Origin: Irpex lacteus
Taxonomy: Eukaryota > Basidiomycota > Agaricomycetes > Polyporales > Irpicaceae
Assembly (NCBI GenBank): GCA_001986395.2
Contig: MQVO02000010.1
Location: 186,001-250,000, forward strand
Direction of reading: 5' to 3'
DNA: 64,000 nucleotides
Made by a program: the position numbers and the translations under genes. Under the pieces are notes generated by a model. That model worked only from the letters and a program-made list of their open reading frames with translations, searched no databases and was not told the origin of the DNA. Of this stretch, positions 10,088 to 22,088 are shown in pieces. The stretch's first letter is position 1. Each line of letters begins with the position of its first letter.

Positions 10088-12065
10088 ATGTCGGAGTACT
10101 CTCCATCAATCTCCTCCCAGGAGTCTGCAGAGTCCGATGATAGCGACATCTCGTTGAGGCCGTCCCCCCTGATATACCAGCTTATTCCGCGACCAACCTG
10201 AACTCGCCGCAGGCCTTGCGAGAGAGTTGTTCGCCGCCGAATCCAATTCCAGATTTTTGAAGTTTATCATGTCATATCCCTGGGGAGACTCGGAAGATAT
10301 GAATCGGATGTCCGAGGAGCTAAACTCTTTCGGGTTTCTCATCACCCTCTTGGACATCGTGACGGATGAGAAATGGTACGTCCAGCTGCGAGAGCTTGCT
10401 GACGAGGAGCCTGACGTGAAGGACTCATACGTGGCGGTGCGTCCTCATGTCATCTTTTCTTACTATCCTTAATGATATCTCGCAGCTCGCATTGTATTTG
10501 ACGTTATGTTGTATTGCTAGACTCGTGGATCCTGATCCGGACGAGGACAATGCCCGCCTGCCTCAGGATACTGAACTGGTCACGCGATATATTGACCGGC
10601 TGTCCGCCCTTTGGAAGATCCTCTGGCGGGACAGAGATATTATCTTCCACCACGACTTCGGCGGGGCGGGTGGCCGAATCTTTGGTGTTGTCACAAATCT
10701 ACTCGGCAGCTACTTTTTGTTGTTCAAAGAATTTAAGTGAGCATACATCTACCCAATTCATGCCACCGTGTACTTCGGACTGACTATGCCCCAAATGGTA
10801 CGGCACACCATCTTCAGGCAGCATGTACCCCCTCTATCGTCATACGTTGCTCACCTTGGTTTTTTTCTATGGAGCTGCCCCAATCAGCCCGATTGGTTTA
10901 TTCATATGACTGCCTCCTTCGTCATCGGGATCATACAGGAGCAAAAGGAGAGGGATGCCTTATTCTCTATGAGAGAAATTGTTCCTGCTGTCATTGGCCA
11001 GCAGGATCCGATGCAATTCTTTCACGATCTCGTATTAAGAGAAGGGATAGATATGCTAGAGCCTTCAAGGCTGTATCATAATCTACTCGTGGCAGTGTAC
11101 TTATTGCGCGGATGCGGCCCTAGCGTCGTAGTGTCAGAAGAAGGTCGCAAGAAAGCGCTGTATGCGCTGGCGAGAGTGTTCCAACGGTATCGATGTTGTG
11201 GAGAGAGGCTCGATGAGGCATATCCCTCTCAAATGCTATGTGAAGTAATCTTGAAGTGCATTCAGTAAGTAATTCCTCCAATCCAACGATCAACTATTAA
11301 TAGATGTTTGACTTTAGGGTTTTCTACGAGCGCGACTCAGAGGGTCTTATGGGAGACATCATCCGGAACCCATACGATCTCAACTTTATACAAGTCGCAG
11401 CGGCTTCTCTGGTACACATATACACCAAGACAGAACGGTTTCTCCAAAGTGCGTTTTTGTCCTCGCAAAATTGAAATCGTGCCGTGCTGTCAAATCGCTT
11501 AACAACATACTGCGACGACCCATAGACACAGTAGATATAATTGTCGTACTCCTTCAACAAATCGGTGAAGGCACGAGGAATTCCAGGAAGCCGATGGCTA
11601 TGCAGGCTTATGCACACCTTCGTCGTCTCCTCCAAGTGCACTGGCTTCCGGTTCGTCAAGACATGATCTCTGCTCTTCGATTACAAGAGCGCAAACGGGT
11701 TCAAGACCCGGACGTCTTAGAGGAGCTGCGCGGAATAATGGAAGAGTGGGAGCAGTTGGGAACGCTATACAAGCTGAACAAGTGGTCCCGAGAGCGTGAT
11801 TCACCGGAGTCGCTCGTCAGCTATCTGTCCCCTGCGGCAAGGGTTCAAGGCTGCTACATGAGAGAGTGCCCGTGCTATGGGCGCAGAGCGGCATGGCATA
11901 AGACCCGTCGCGCTTGTAAGGGGTGTTGGGCGGCATTCTATTGTGGAAAGCAGTGTCAGAAGAGGTGAGTGCACACCTGAGCCCCGTTCGCTCTTATACT
12001 GACTACCACCGTGCAGAGATTGGAAGTTGGGACATAAGGATGTCTGCCTCGGCCATCAGGGCTGA
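10088..12065 (+). CDS. MYND-type zinc finger protein A, N-terminus unresolved
   Basis: Well-supported exons from the homologous part onward are up to 10435, 10486-10736, 10818-11264, 11318-11448, 11532-11964 and 12017-12065. The bulk is a helical region without a named domain. The C-terminus carries the zinc finger: ECPC, then CKGC, FYCGKQC and, after the last intron, HKDVC, the spacing of a MYND domain (a protein-interaction finger). Gene B immediately downstream is a paralogue with the same intron positions. At the 5' end, the frame encoding LFRDQPELAAGLARELF is blocked upstream by a TGA. Against gene B there is one extra C in the run near 10170, so either this copy is frameshifted or a short upstream exon (ATG at 10088, donor GTACTC, acceptor TACCAG) is spliced in. 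The family call is secure, the start is not. Confidence 0.7.
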
Positions 12066-12503
12066 TGTGCAAGCCAACAAGTATTATTTTTCAATCATAT
12101 CTTGGTACAAGCTCCTACTAATATACTCCCGCTGCATCATTGCCCCGTAGTATCATTTTGAACCACTACTACACTTGTATCACTTCCGTCCCGTCGCGTG
12201 TCATGTTCCTCAAGCTCACATGGAATTGTGGCCCTCTGATATCACCCGCATCGTTGCAAACACATACCAACTTTTCGACATAATACGTTCAACCTCATAT
12301 GAGTCAGTATCATGAAAGCAAAGGAGGCGTCTCTACATAACTCGGGATCGCCGGACTTCAGAGCGCCAAGATCACGTACATCGCAGTAAGTAAGTGGTAC
12401 GTAACAGTCCGTGATCACGTTCTGCCAGCACTGACATGTACCGACACTGCTAACGACTTCAACCCACTCTTTAGTTCTGTACTCACTATCGGCTTGGCTC
12501 ATA

Positions 12504-14467
12504 ATGAACACCTCTCAGGAGCTTATACGCATCACACCCCGACCTCAGGAGCCTATGACCCACGACGACTTCTGGAAGCCATGGCCTGAGTACACCCGCT
12601 TATTTCGTGATCACCCCGAACGCGCTGCATCGGTAGCTAGAGAGCTATTTTCAACCGGTGACCTCAAGTTCCTACCATTCATACTCTCTTTTCCCTGGGA
12701 AGAGGACCAACTTCGGCTACACGAGGCGTTACACTCTTCCGACTTCCTTCTCGCATTGTTGGACTTCGTGTCCAACTACTCTTGGTATGCGCACCTGAGA
12801 GAGATCGCAGGCTTGGGGCGTGTTGTAGAGGAATCAGCCACCGCGGTATGTTTTTACTGTTTCCAATATGACGGATAAACCTTGATTGCTTCATCCATTC
12901 TGTTAATATCTTAGGTTATCTTGCATTACACGCTGAGATGCATCCGTAGGCTCATAATCATGGATGGGGGTAATGAAGAGCGGCCAAAGGACCCCGAGCT
13001 TTGCAATCAATGCCTTCTGCGATTTCCACTGCTATGGAAACTGCTCTGGGAGAATAGGGATATCATCTTCCACGAAGGATTTGGGGGAAGTGAGAAGGGA
13101 AACACGGACATATTCGCTGTTGTTACATACCTGTTGCAATGCCACTTTGTTATGTCCCGGCATTCCCAGTGAGTACAAATTCATGGTATTGACTAGCCCA
13201 ATTACAACTCATCTCATACATATCTAGACATGGTGCTTCCATAGCGTCACACGCGGCTCACATCGCTTTCTTTCTTTGGTACAGCTCAGATCAACAACAG
13301 TACCAATGCCACATCTCCGCGCGCATCCTGGTGGGAATCATTGAAGAGATCAATGAGCCTTTCAAGGAGGACGTCTTTGCGTTCATGAAAGACATTGCAC
13401 CCACCGTCATCGGCCAGCAGGATTCAATGGCAGTCTTCTTGAATGCTCTATTATCCGAAGATAAAGGCCTGCTGGAGCCAGCTCATTTATACAACACACT
13501 GGTAATGGCGATGGTCATGTTGCACGGCTATTACCCGCATTTCAACATGTCGGATGAAACACGAGGAAAGGCGTTGTATGCCTTGGCCAGGATTTTCCAG
13601 CGGTGTCGATGTCACGGGAATATGGCCGCCTTTCCTTACTCCTTTCACAGAATATCTGGAATGACTTTGCGCTGTCTATAGTGAGTAATAGTACCATTTT
13701 TACGCTGCCCATCTGATGTTAAATGTCGACTTACTAGTTATATATACAAGCTCGACGAGAGCAATGTCCTGGAAGACATCGTTGCTGATCTACGCAACCT
13801 CAACTTCGCTACTGTGATCACGACGGCCATTGTGTTCGTATACACCGACCAAGAAGAACCAAACTTGAGAGGTTAGTTTGATAACGTACCACTGCCGCAT
13901 ACTTAGCGTTTGCCATGTCCGACAGAGATCACCTCGATCATTACTCTGATGCTCAAGGGATACGGGGAGAGGACGAGGTTTGGTGTCAACCCAGATACTA
14001 AACGCAGCTATGCCTACATTCGGCGCATTCTTCAACCTCACTGGCAACCGATTCTAAACGATCTTCGCTTGGCATCGCAGCGAACACGTACGGGGTCGGA
14101 CTCGGACAGACAATCGATATTCAGTTTGGAGGGTATCACGGAAACGTGGAAGGAGCTAGGAGCTGCTTACAATTTGAACAGTCATTCTCGCGAGCGCGAT
14201 TCACTCCAATCGCTCATCAGCTATGTGACACCGGCGGAACGGCTGCAAGGCTGTTTCTCGACGGAGTGTCCATGTTATGGGCACAAGTCACCATGGCACA
14301 AGACTCGGCGTGTCTGTAAGGGTTGCTGGGGAGCGTTCTACTGCAGTAGACAATGCCAAAAAAGGTCAGTAGTGGACTTCCACGAATACGTTTCTTGCTC
14401 ATCCTGATCGTTGACATGCAGAGGCTGGAAGTTGGGGCATAGGGATGTTTGTGTTGGTCGACGTTGA
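12504..14467 (+). CDS. MYND-type zinc finger protein B
   Basis: Tandem paralogue of gene A with an intact start (MNTSQELIRITPRPQEP). Exons are 12504-12845, 12915-13168, 13228-13680, 13738-13871, 13926-14364 and 14422-14467, all joining in frame. It has a long helical region with conserved blocks shared with A (LLWENRDIIFHEGFGG, VIGQQDSM, GKALYALARIFQRCRC). The C-terminal MYND finger is ECPC, CKGC, FYCSRQC and HRDVC. Both proteins share a block just before the finger (SRERDSLQSLISYVTPAERLQ). MYND fingers usually recruit Pro-rich partners or accompany SET methyltransferases; no SET domain is present here. The function of this basidiomycete family is unknown to me. Three copies of CGTTGA directly follow the last codons. 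Confidence 0.82.
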
Positions 14468-14785
14468 ACGTTGAACGTTGATCCGCTTACGGGCGATTTA
14501 CTGTAATATTTGCACAGGCTGTGATTTGAACGTGGGCTGTATGCGGGCACTTGCATTCTCCATTGTGGCCGCGGCAGAGGACAGGCTGATGAGTAGAGCA
14601 AGAAGCAAGAACAGACGACGAATGGTTACGGCGTGAGTACGAAGGCCTTATGGTGACTGAAATGCATGTAAATGTACTTGGATATTTCTTATATTGCGAA
14701 CATCTTGAATAGACAGGGCCATGAGAATAAGCATCGTAAAGAGCACAAACCCGAAGAGCACCAACCCCAACAACCCGCCTCTCAT
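14468..14785. other. Convergent 3' intergenic region
   Basis: Short spacer between the ends of MYND gene B (+) and DRN1 (-). It contains the tandem CGTTGAA repeat at 14462-14481 and otherwise nothing I can name. Confidence 0.5.
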
Positions 14786-17527
14786 TCAAAGCGTAGGATC
14801 AAACGGCAAAAACGCATCCTTAAACGCCTCCACATCCTTCCTATCATCCTCCTCATCCTGCGCACACTCCTTCCAATCAAACCTCTCCGGCATTCCCAGC
14901 AAGCCCACAAGCACCTCCCTACCAAACTGAACGCCAAAGGGCACGCCATCTCTTAACCAATGCACCAGTTTCCTGCCATCTGGTAGATCGACTTTGAAGT
15001 ACCCTCTGTCGCCTGCTGGTGTCCTGCCTATATCACCACTATCTGGTTCTTGAACTTCGAAGTCGATGCCTAGGCGTTGGCCTTCCTTTGTGAATGCGTC
15101 GAAGATGGCTTGAGCGGGGATGGAGGTGGGGACGGGGACTACTTGGATGTGCGCGTGTCCGCCTTTGGCTGAGAGACGGCCGACTTCGAAGGCGACAGGG
15201 TGGGAGTGGTGTTTCGCGTAGAACGCCCGAAGAGCATTCTTGTACCTACCATGTCATTAATATCAATCATCGACACCCAAAATGAACAGATGGAATTCAA
15301 GGATGAAGAAAACGCACTTTTCCGTCTCCTCCAAAATAGGCCCCGCCAACTCTTCTGGTATCGTCGCATACGTCGGATAATGCGTAATCGGGACGATGAG
15401 CACGTGTCCGCCGCCGGGTACCTTGGGTATCTTGGCCTTGGGGTGGTCAGAGGCGGAGTGGGTGGGGATTATTTGGCCTTTTGGGAGGGTGACGTAGCAT
15501 TCTGAGCCGATTGATACGATGAGGTGTTTCCTGCAAGTATCCAATTGTGAGTATATGCGAGTAAGACAAGAGGAAGGTACGCACGCGAGGTTAGGGTTGG
15601 ACAGGCAGAACCAACATGAGTCGGCTATCCCAATTTCAGACTCACTCAGCACACTATACGAGCAGAACCCAGTAGGGACACTCACGAGCAATCTCCTTAA
15701 CAGGCGCCCTCTGCCCCCTCCCCCTCGGATTCGCCTGAGCACTCGGACAATCTTGAATATAGTGGTTCTCGCTGCCACACGCGCGACAGACGTATCCCTC
15801 TTTGGGTTTCTTGCCTCCGGTGTCGCCGACGGCGTGTTTGGTGGGGCAGTCGCGTACGAAGTGGCCTGGCTATAGTATAGCATATCTCGAAATGAGAATG
15901 AGAAGAGAGGTAGAGGAAGGAAGGAAGCGTACCTCGTTGCATATCTTGCAGATGTAACCTTCCTTGGGTTTCGCTCTGTCCGGGCATTCGTTGATGAAAT
16001 GCTATGAAGAAACATAAGTGGGACGTTCAAGGTTGAAGAACGACACTGACGTCTGGCGACTCGCAGATCTTGCATTTATACCCAGGCGGAGGTTTTCCAG
16101 GCTCAGCCGCATCTACACACAAAAACATCCCATTCAGCGACCACCTCCCAACACCAATACAATTGGCAACAAGCAAACTGAACTCACCAACACGACTCCG
16201 CTTAGCACCCCCCTTGACAGCTCCCCACCTATAATTCTCCCCCGCATCGTCCACCGGCAACTGACGTTTCACGCCCTGTGCGCCTCTAAACTCTGTGAAC
16301 GGGTTTTTGGTCGCATTGGCTGGTTTAGGGACTGGTGTGGCAGGGGTGGTTTGGGGTGCGATGGAAAATGCGTAGAACCACTGTACACAACACGATAGCC
16401 ATTAGTATAGTGGTGGGTGGCTGAGGTGGTTTTGAGAGTGTCAATAGTGTGCTTACACGAGGCTTTTTTCCGGTGGCTGGAGCAGGCCCACCAAACGCAC
16501 CCAAACTCAAAAACCTAGTCACCCGTCCACCCTCCTCCCCCTCCCAAACAAACGGCTCCCTCTCCCAAAACTGTGGACTCGTCTGACTGCCTCCACCCGC
16601 CACAAAATGGTACCGCGGCTTAATCTTCTTCACCACGTCCAACAGAGGGTCAGCGATGAGGGATGGGGGAGGGAAGATGGGTACGGGGAGCGGGGCGGAG
16701 GAGAAGGCGGTTATGTGTGGGGGGAAGGCGTTTGTGAGGAGGATGTCGACGTGTTGGGAGGGGGTGGTTGTGGTGAGGATTGAGGCGAGGGAGGTGTAGG
16801 AGGAGGTGGATTTGGAGGAGGAGGTGGATTTTGTGAGGGTGTTGGCGAGGAGTTTCTCGACGGTTGGGTGCGTGAAGAATGGTGACGTGAAGCCCTGTTA
16901 ACCGTCATTATGAGTTTAAATATGAGTATAGTACTGAGACGGCCGTACGTGCACTGATTCAGAGGCAGAGTATAGATTGGCGTCGTATATACCTCCTAGG
17001 CATGCTATCCGTAGACCATGCGCTGTAGTCATCACACCCGACTTGTCTGGGATCGTTATTGCTGAGTCCTTCAAACATTGAGTAGCACTCACGAAGAAGG
17101 AAGACATTTTTCGCGAGTTGTCCGCCTGTCTTTGCAAAGTTTTCGATGACGGGCTGGGGTAGCGAGTGTTCTCCTTGCATGATGAAGCATTCCAGGGGTG
17201 CTGTCATTCCCGAATCATTATGATATCGCAAGCATGGTGGTCTGGTTTGTACGCACCTTCCAAGCTCCCGCTCAGCAGCTGAACAACCTCATCTCCCTCT
17301 CCGTACTCCTCTCCATCGTCCTTCGGTGGTCCAAAGAAGTCTCCCGAGCACAGTACCAAGTCGAACTTGCCATGCTTCGCGTCAATGGCTTTTATCTTCG
17401 TAAACAGTTCTTTGATAGATCCAGCAGCAGACCCAACCGTGAGTCTACAAATCCAACATTAAACACAATTATCCCACTTAACAGGGTGAATAAGAACGTA
17501 CATTTTGACATTAGTAGGAACCGACAT
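14786..17527 (-). CDS. DRN1: Drn1/CWF19L1-like lariat-debranching-associated protein (CwfJ family)
   Basis: Nuclear protein that in yeast binds the debranching enzyme Dbr1 and aids intron lariat turnover; S. pombe Cwf19 relatives sit in late spliceosomes. The first exon, 17502-17527, codes only MSVPTNVK plus two bases, and the second is 17257-17444. The N-terminal half is a calcineurin-like phosphoesterase fold (LVLCSGDFFG, IMQGEHSLPQP, GLRIACLGG) in which several metal ligands seem absent, as is usual for Drn1. The middle has three CCHC zinc knuckles (CKICESPDHFINEC, CKICNEPGHFVRDC, CRACGSENHYIQDC). Next come the CwfJ-C1 domain (CWFCLSNPNLAKHLIVSIG, a HIT-like fold with GGHAHIQ) and the CwfJ-C2 domain ending GMPERFDWKECAQDEEDD. 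The stop TGA is at 14786-14788. The gene is divergent from RFC4. Confidence 0.9.
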
Positions 17528-17683
17528 GACAGTACTGTGAGGGTAGGTCTTGTGCAGGACTCGGCACTGACCGAGATGATGTCAAGCGTAGACGCCCATG
17601 TCACACCAGTGTGACGCGACGCGCATTGAGACGCGTTCATCCAGATTCCATTCCAGATCTACGCGACTTACACCTGTGCCAGC
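17528..17683. promoter_or_regulatory. Shared DRN1/RFC4 promoter with MCB box and palindrome
   Basis: The two start codons are 156 bp apart. The spacer contains ACGCGT (17631-17636), the exact MluI cell-cycle box bound by fungal MBF. Just upstream are two near copies in GACGCGACGCGC (17613-17624) and a perfect inverted repeat GTCACAC-CA-GTGTGAC (17600-17615). MCB boxes are typical of G1/S replication genes such as RFC subunits. MBF control here is inferred. Confidence 0.55.
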
Positions 17684-19171
17684 ATGGCGTCCTCATCGAG
17701 CAAAGGAAAAGCACCAGCGAATGGGAACTCGGCGGATGTGCCTTATGAGCTGCCATGGTATGTCTTCAGTGTCCTTGTTAGTCGTGAACGTTAACGTTAA
17801 CGGTGTGGTAGGGTCGAGAAGTATCGGCCGCAAGTGCTCGATGACATCGTTGGCAATAACGAGACGATTGAACGACTCAAGGTCATTGCACGAGATGGAA
17901 ACTGTCCACACATCATCATTTCTGTGAGTCTTATTGTATACCCTGCTTACCTGGTCTGACCGACTTGAAGGGTATGCCAGGTATAGGAAAGACGACGAGT
18001 ATACACTGTTTAGCGCACCAGCTATTAGGAGACGCATACAAAGAGGGTGTGCTAGAGTTGAATGCATCGGATGAGAGGTACGTTTCAAGTTGTAACCTGT
18101 ATTTGCGTGCTTACGCAGGCTTCTAGAGGTATCGATGTCGTCCGAAACAAAATAAAAGCCTTCGCGCAAAAGAAAGTGACACTACCACCTGGCCGACACA
18201 AAATCGTCATCCTCGACGAAGCAGACAGGTGCGTCACCCTTCCCTCCTCATTCCTCATCCCCCAGCTCCCGGATACTGAACTCTCTCTCTCTGGCCAGCA
18301 TGACACCCGGAGCGCAACAAGCCCTCCGACGAACAATGGAAATCTTCTCCAACACGACTCGGTTCGCCCTGGCGTGCAACATGTCAAACAAGATCATCGA
18401 GCCAATACAGAGTCGCTGTGCTATCCTGCGCTACGCCAAACTGCGCGACGCGGAGATCCTCAAACGACTCTTGGAGATATGTGAATTCGAAAAGGTTTGT
18501 CTTCCCGCTCCTCCTTCCTCCCTCATCCCCAATAAATTATGCTCATCTCTGTTGAATCCTTGAATTCTTAAACTAGGTAAAATACAACGACGACGGCCTA
18601 ACAGCCCTCATCTTCACCGCCGAAGGCGACATGCGGCAAGCCATCAACAACCTCCAATCCACACACTCCGGCTTCGGCTTCGTCTCCGGCGACAACGTCT
18701 TCAAAGTCTGCGACCAACCGCACCCCGTCGTCGTCCAGGCCATCATCCGCGCGTGCACGAAGGGCGACATCGAGGGGGCGATGGAGAAGCTGAGTGAACT
18801 CTGGAACCAGGGGTATAGTGCGGTGGATATTATTGTTACTGTGTTTAGGGTTACGAAGACTTTTGATGAGTGAGTGGTTTTTTTTGGTTTTTTGTGGTTG
18901 ACTCGGGTGTGTATGGTGTGTGTGGGGCAGAAGCTGACTTGGGGGTGGGATAGGATACCGGAGTACACGAAGCTGGAGTACATCAAAGAGATCGGGTTCA
19001 CGCATATGCGCATCTTGGAAGGTGTGGGCACGTTGATCCAGCTCGGAGGGCTCATGGCGAGGCTATGCAAGATGTGAGTTCTCTCTATACATATTGCTGA
19101 ACTCAATCTTGGTTGATATTGATACATCGCGCGCGGGAAGGTACCACAAACCGGAACTGTTCAAGATATAG
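17684..19171 (+). CDS. RFC4: Replication factor C subunit (yeast Rfc4 / human RFC2 type)
   Basis: AAA+ clamp-loader subunit that opens PCNA at primer ends, part of RFC and its checkpoint and cohesion variants. The protein starts [20 protein letters not shown], then PWVEKYRP (RFC box), Walker [28 protein letters not shown], Walker B VILDEAD, sensor-1 region LACNMSNKI and the SRC arginine-finger motif [11 protein letters not shown]. The C-terminal collar runs from [11 protein letters not shown] through [18 protein letters not shown]. This order and wording identify the Rfc4 (human RFC2) subunit. The last exon is only 31 bases (19141-19171, ending in TAG). About eight short introns interrupt the gene. 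Intron 1 contains the palindromic stretch AACGTTAACGTTAACG. Confidence 0.93.
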
Positions 19172-19477
19172 ATGGGATGTGAGGCGGGTATCTGTCTGGT
19201 CGCCGTGCCATCTTTGTGGTTTTGTTTATACGGTACATACTGCTATCGATGTGTTCTTCCACATGCATGTTTTGGTCGTGGCCCGCACATACTCATTCGA
19301 AGTTTCGGTGTGACGAATTTATTTCAACAATATTTTCCACGTAAGCTATCCACGAGAAAATCTGCCGAAAATTCATCCCACACACGCTTGCTCATCGGTT
19401 TGTCATCTCATCCCGACATGACTAGCCTTCCAATACACTGCTTCACCGTCCTCCACGACGACTAACCGTCTAACAAA
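19172..19477. other. Intergenic RFC4-CFD1
   Basis: About 306 bp holding the RFC4 3' end and CFD1 promoter. No specific element recognised. Confidence 0.5.
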
Positions 19478-20585
19478 ATGGCCTCACTAACAGATACCCC
19501 AGTCGGCCGCCGCCTCCAACACGTCAAGCACATAATCATCGTCTGCTCCGGAAAAGGCGGCGTCGGCAAATCCTCCATCTCCACCCAACTCGCCCTCACC
19601 CTGCGCTCCTCCACCCCCACCACACGCGTCGGCATCCTCGACATCGACCTCACCGGCCCCTCTATCCCACGTATGCTGGGACTGGACGGACACCCGGTGC
19701 ATCAGAGCAGCGACGGGTGGGTGCCGGTGTATGCGGATGGCGCGGAGAGACGGCTGGCTTGTATGAGTGTGGGGTTTTTGTTGAAGAGGAGGGAGGATAG
19801 TGTTGTGTGGAGGGGACCGAAGAAGAATGCTATGATTAGGCAGTTTTTGAGTGATGTAAGGTGGGGGGAGTTGGATTATTTGGTTGTGGATACTCCTCCT
19901 GGTACGTCCTCAGTTCGGTTCAGGTCTACATACATGCATCCCGACATAGACATATGTGCAAGCTATGATCACGCTAGCACGACTGGCAATGCTCTACGTC
20001 GCCATGACATGACCCACTCTTAGCCTCCACTTATGTTCCTCCGTGATCTCACACATACTCATTCACACTCAACCCACAGGCACATCCGACGAGCACCTAT
20101 CCCTCATCGAACACCTAGCCCCCGTCCACCCGCGCCTCTCTGCAGTAATAGTAACAACCCCCCAAGCAGTCGCCCTCATCGACGCCATGAAATGCCTCTC
20201 CTTCACACGCGCCGTCTCCCTCCCCCTCCTCGGCCTAATAGAGAACATGAGCGGATACGTCTGTCCGTGCTGTGGGGAGATCAGTAATGTGTTCTCGACG
20301 GGTGGTGGGGAGGAGATGGCGAGGAGGGAGGGGATCAAGTTCTTGGGCAGCTTGCCTGTGGATACGGAACTTGTCACTCTTCTGGACGCGGCCGCTGAAG
20401 AACCTTCTGCTGTTGCTGCTCCTTCTAATGAGAATGGCTCAGGAGATAGTGGAGATAACGACCAGGAGACGTTTCGACTGTGGCAGCGGTACCGGCAGAC
20501 TCCCACGGCGCCGTTGTTCTCTCAAATGGCCGCGGATATCGTTAGGCAGCTCACCTTCACTCGGGAGGGTACGAGCGACTCATAA
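19478..20585 (+). CDS. CFD1: Cytosolic Fe-S cluster assembly ATPase Cfd1 (NUBP2)
   Basis: P-loop NTPase of the cytosolic iron-sulfur assembly pathway; with Nbp35 it forms the scaffold on which [4Fe-4S] clusters are built. Exons are 19478-19901 and 20080-20585; the intron of 178 bp is long for this window. Motifs are the deviant Walker [12 protein letters not shown], the Mrp-type [43 protein letters not shown] and the cluster-binding C-terminal Cys motif YVCPCCGE. The short N-terminus without the four-Cys extension of Nbp35 identifies Cfd1. An acidic, low-complexity insert (about residues 250-275, [19 protein letters not shown]) sits before the last helix. A fungal lineage-specific loop is the simplest explanation. 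Confidence 0.93.
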
Positions 20586-22088
20586 TCCACCCAACCCACT
20601 CGACGCGGTGAAGTCGGGGAGGCAAACTATCATATGTGTGAGTAATACTGTAAGCAGCGCTCTCCGTTTACATGTTGCAGGGAAGCTGATCTTGGATATG
20701 TTCATTGATGCATGCGATAGATAGATAGATTTGAACTGTATCCGTATTATCCAAATCCTACCGGGTGTATATCAATAGCGCAAGGCTGTGTGCTGTGCGG
20801 CTCCAGAGACTGGATCATGGTTTTACTTAGTTTGTGGTGAGTTTTCTAGTTGTATGTATACGGCACAGTAGCTAAGCGAATGCATGGGGGGCTGGCTAGA
20901 ACCGCTGACCCAGTGTTATGGAATGTCAGAATCACCAGCGGGAAAGCCCGCTCCTTCTCAGATGTCGTTGGCTGAGTCGATTCCTTCGACGCCAACGGCG
21001 GCGGGCTGCCAGGTGTGAGGGTCGACGGCACCGACGCCAGGGGAGACTGCCAGGGCCGATCTATGTAAGTAAGAAGTACACATCGATCACATTACACTTC
21101 TAGTCGACTCGGCTGTGCTGCCGCAGCGACATGCCCCCTTGATAAGATAAATGCGTCCAATACGAGGCGTCACAAAAGCGTCATCGACCTATCGTATTCA
21201 TCACAGCAGGCTCGGCAATAGAAAGGGTCGACACGTTCAAGGTAACGATGCCTCGGTGGTTTGGTTAGCTTCCACGAGGCGGGGGCGTGAGAGCAGAGCA
21301 AGCTAAAAGGAATCGTGGTGTGGTATCATGGGACGAGGACCGCGGAGTTTTGAGTGTTAGGTGTACAATATTAATGTGATATCTGAGTATAGACAACGTC
21401 GCGTGAGAGAACTCTAGGTATACATATTCCTTCTATTTCGATAGAAAACGGAATTCGAGGAGTACAAAGAAAGCATGTTATGTAGATAGCACTCCGTTTA
21501 CTCGCCGCGGGCATGCCCCGGCGGGTACTTTCCAGAGAACCGTGAGCGGAGTGTTCGAACTGAACTGTTGGACGTCTCGCTACTTTTCGGGCGAGACGTG
21601 CTAAAACCCAGGGATGGATCTCTGGATCTCAACATCAATATCGACGAGCACGGCGGTTGTGGCGGCAACGATGAAACCGACCACGTTCCCCAACCAACCG
21701 GACGGTGCTACCGAGGACGTCAAATTGACAAACCTCGTTTTCCTGGGATATATTATTGGCTTTGCGTCTGTTTCCTTTCCCCCTGTCCTTCCTTTCTTTC
21801 TTTCGTCTTGCCAGCTGTCCCCGCCTGCCGTTGCAGGGAAGACTGAGGACTCGGACGCGGATCCTGCCAGATGTCCTCATAATTCGAGCACTGTATCAAA
21901 CTCTACGCGACGACGCCGCCTGTTAGAACTAAGAAGAAGAGCACGCTTGACGACCATTAGGAACACATATATATCTGCTTTTTACGACGCCCATTCGAAT
22001 CTCCGGACGCCTCTTTCAGTCCGTATACCCACCCCGAACAACTACTTGATCTTGCTCAAGGCCCCACGTTCCTAACTATCATAACACG
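20586..22088. other. Long 5' intergenic region with hairpins
   Basis: About 1.5 kb. It contains a perfect 8-bp stem at 21572-21579 / 21592-21599 (ACGTCTCG ... CGAGACGT) and a looser inverted pair CACTCCG ... CGGAGTG around 21487-21552. A 153-codon open frame (+, 21614-22075) ends just before the next gene. It has no recognisable sequence and is more likely leader or uORF than a gene. No tRNA seen. Confidence 0.45.

Noticed and set aside
21614..22075. 153-codon frame before the RRM-like gene
   Set aside because: No family resemblance, ends 13 bp before the next ATG; better explained as 5' leader.
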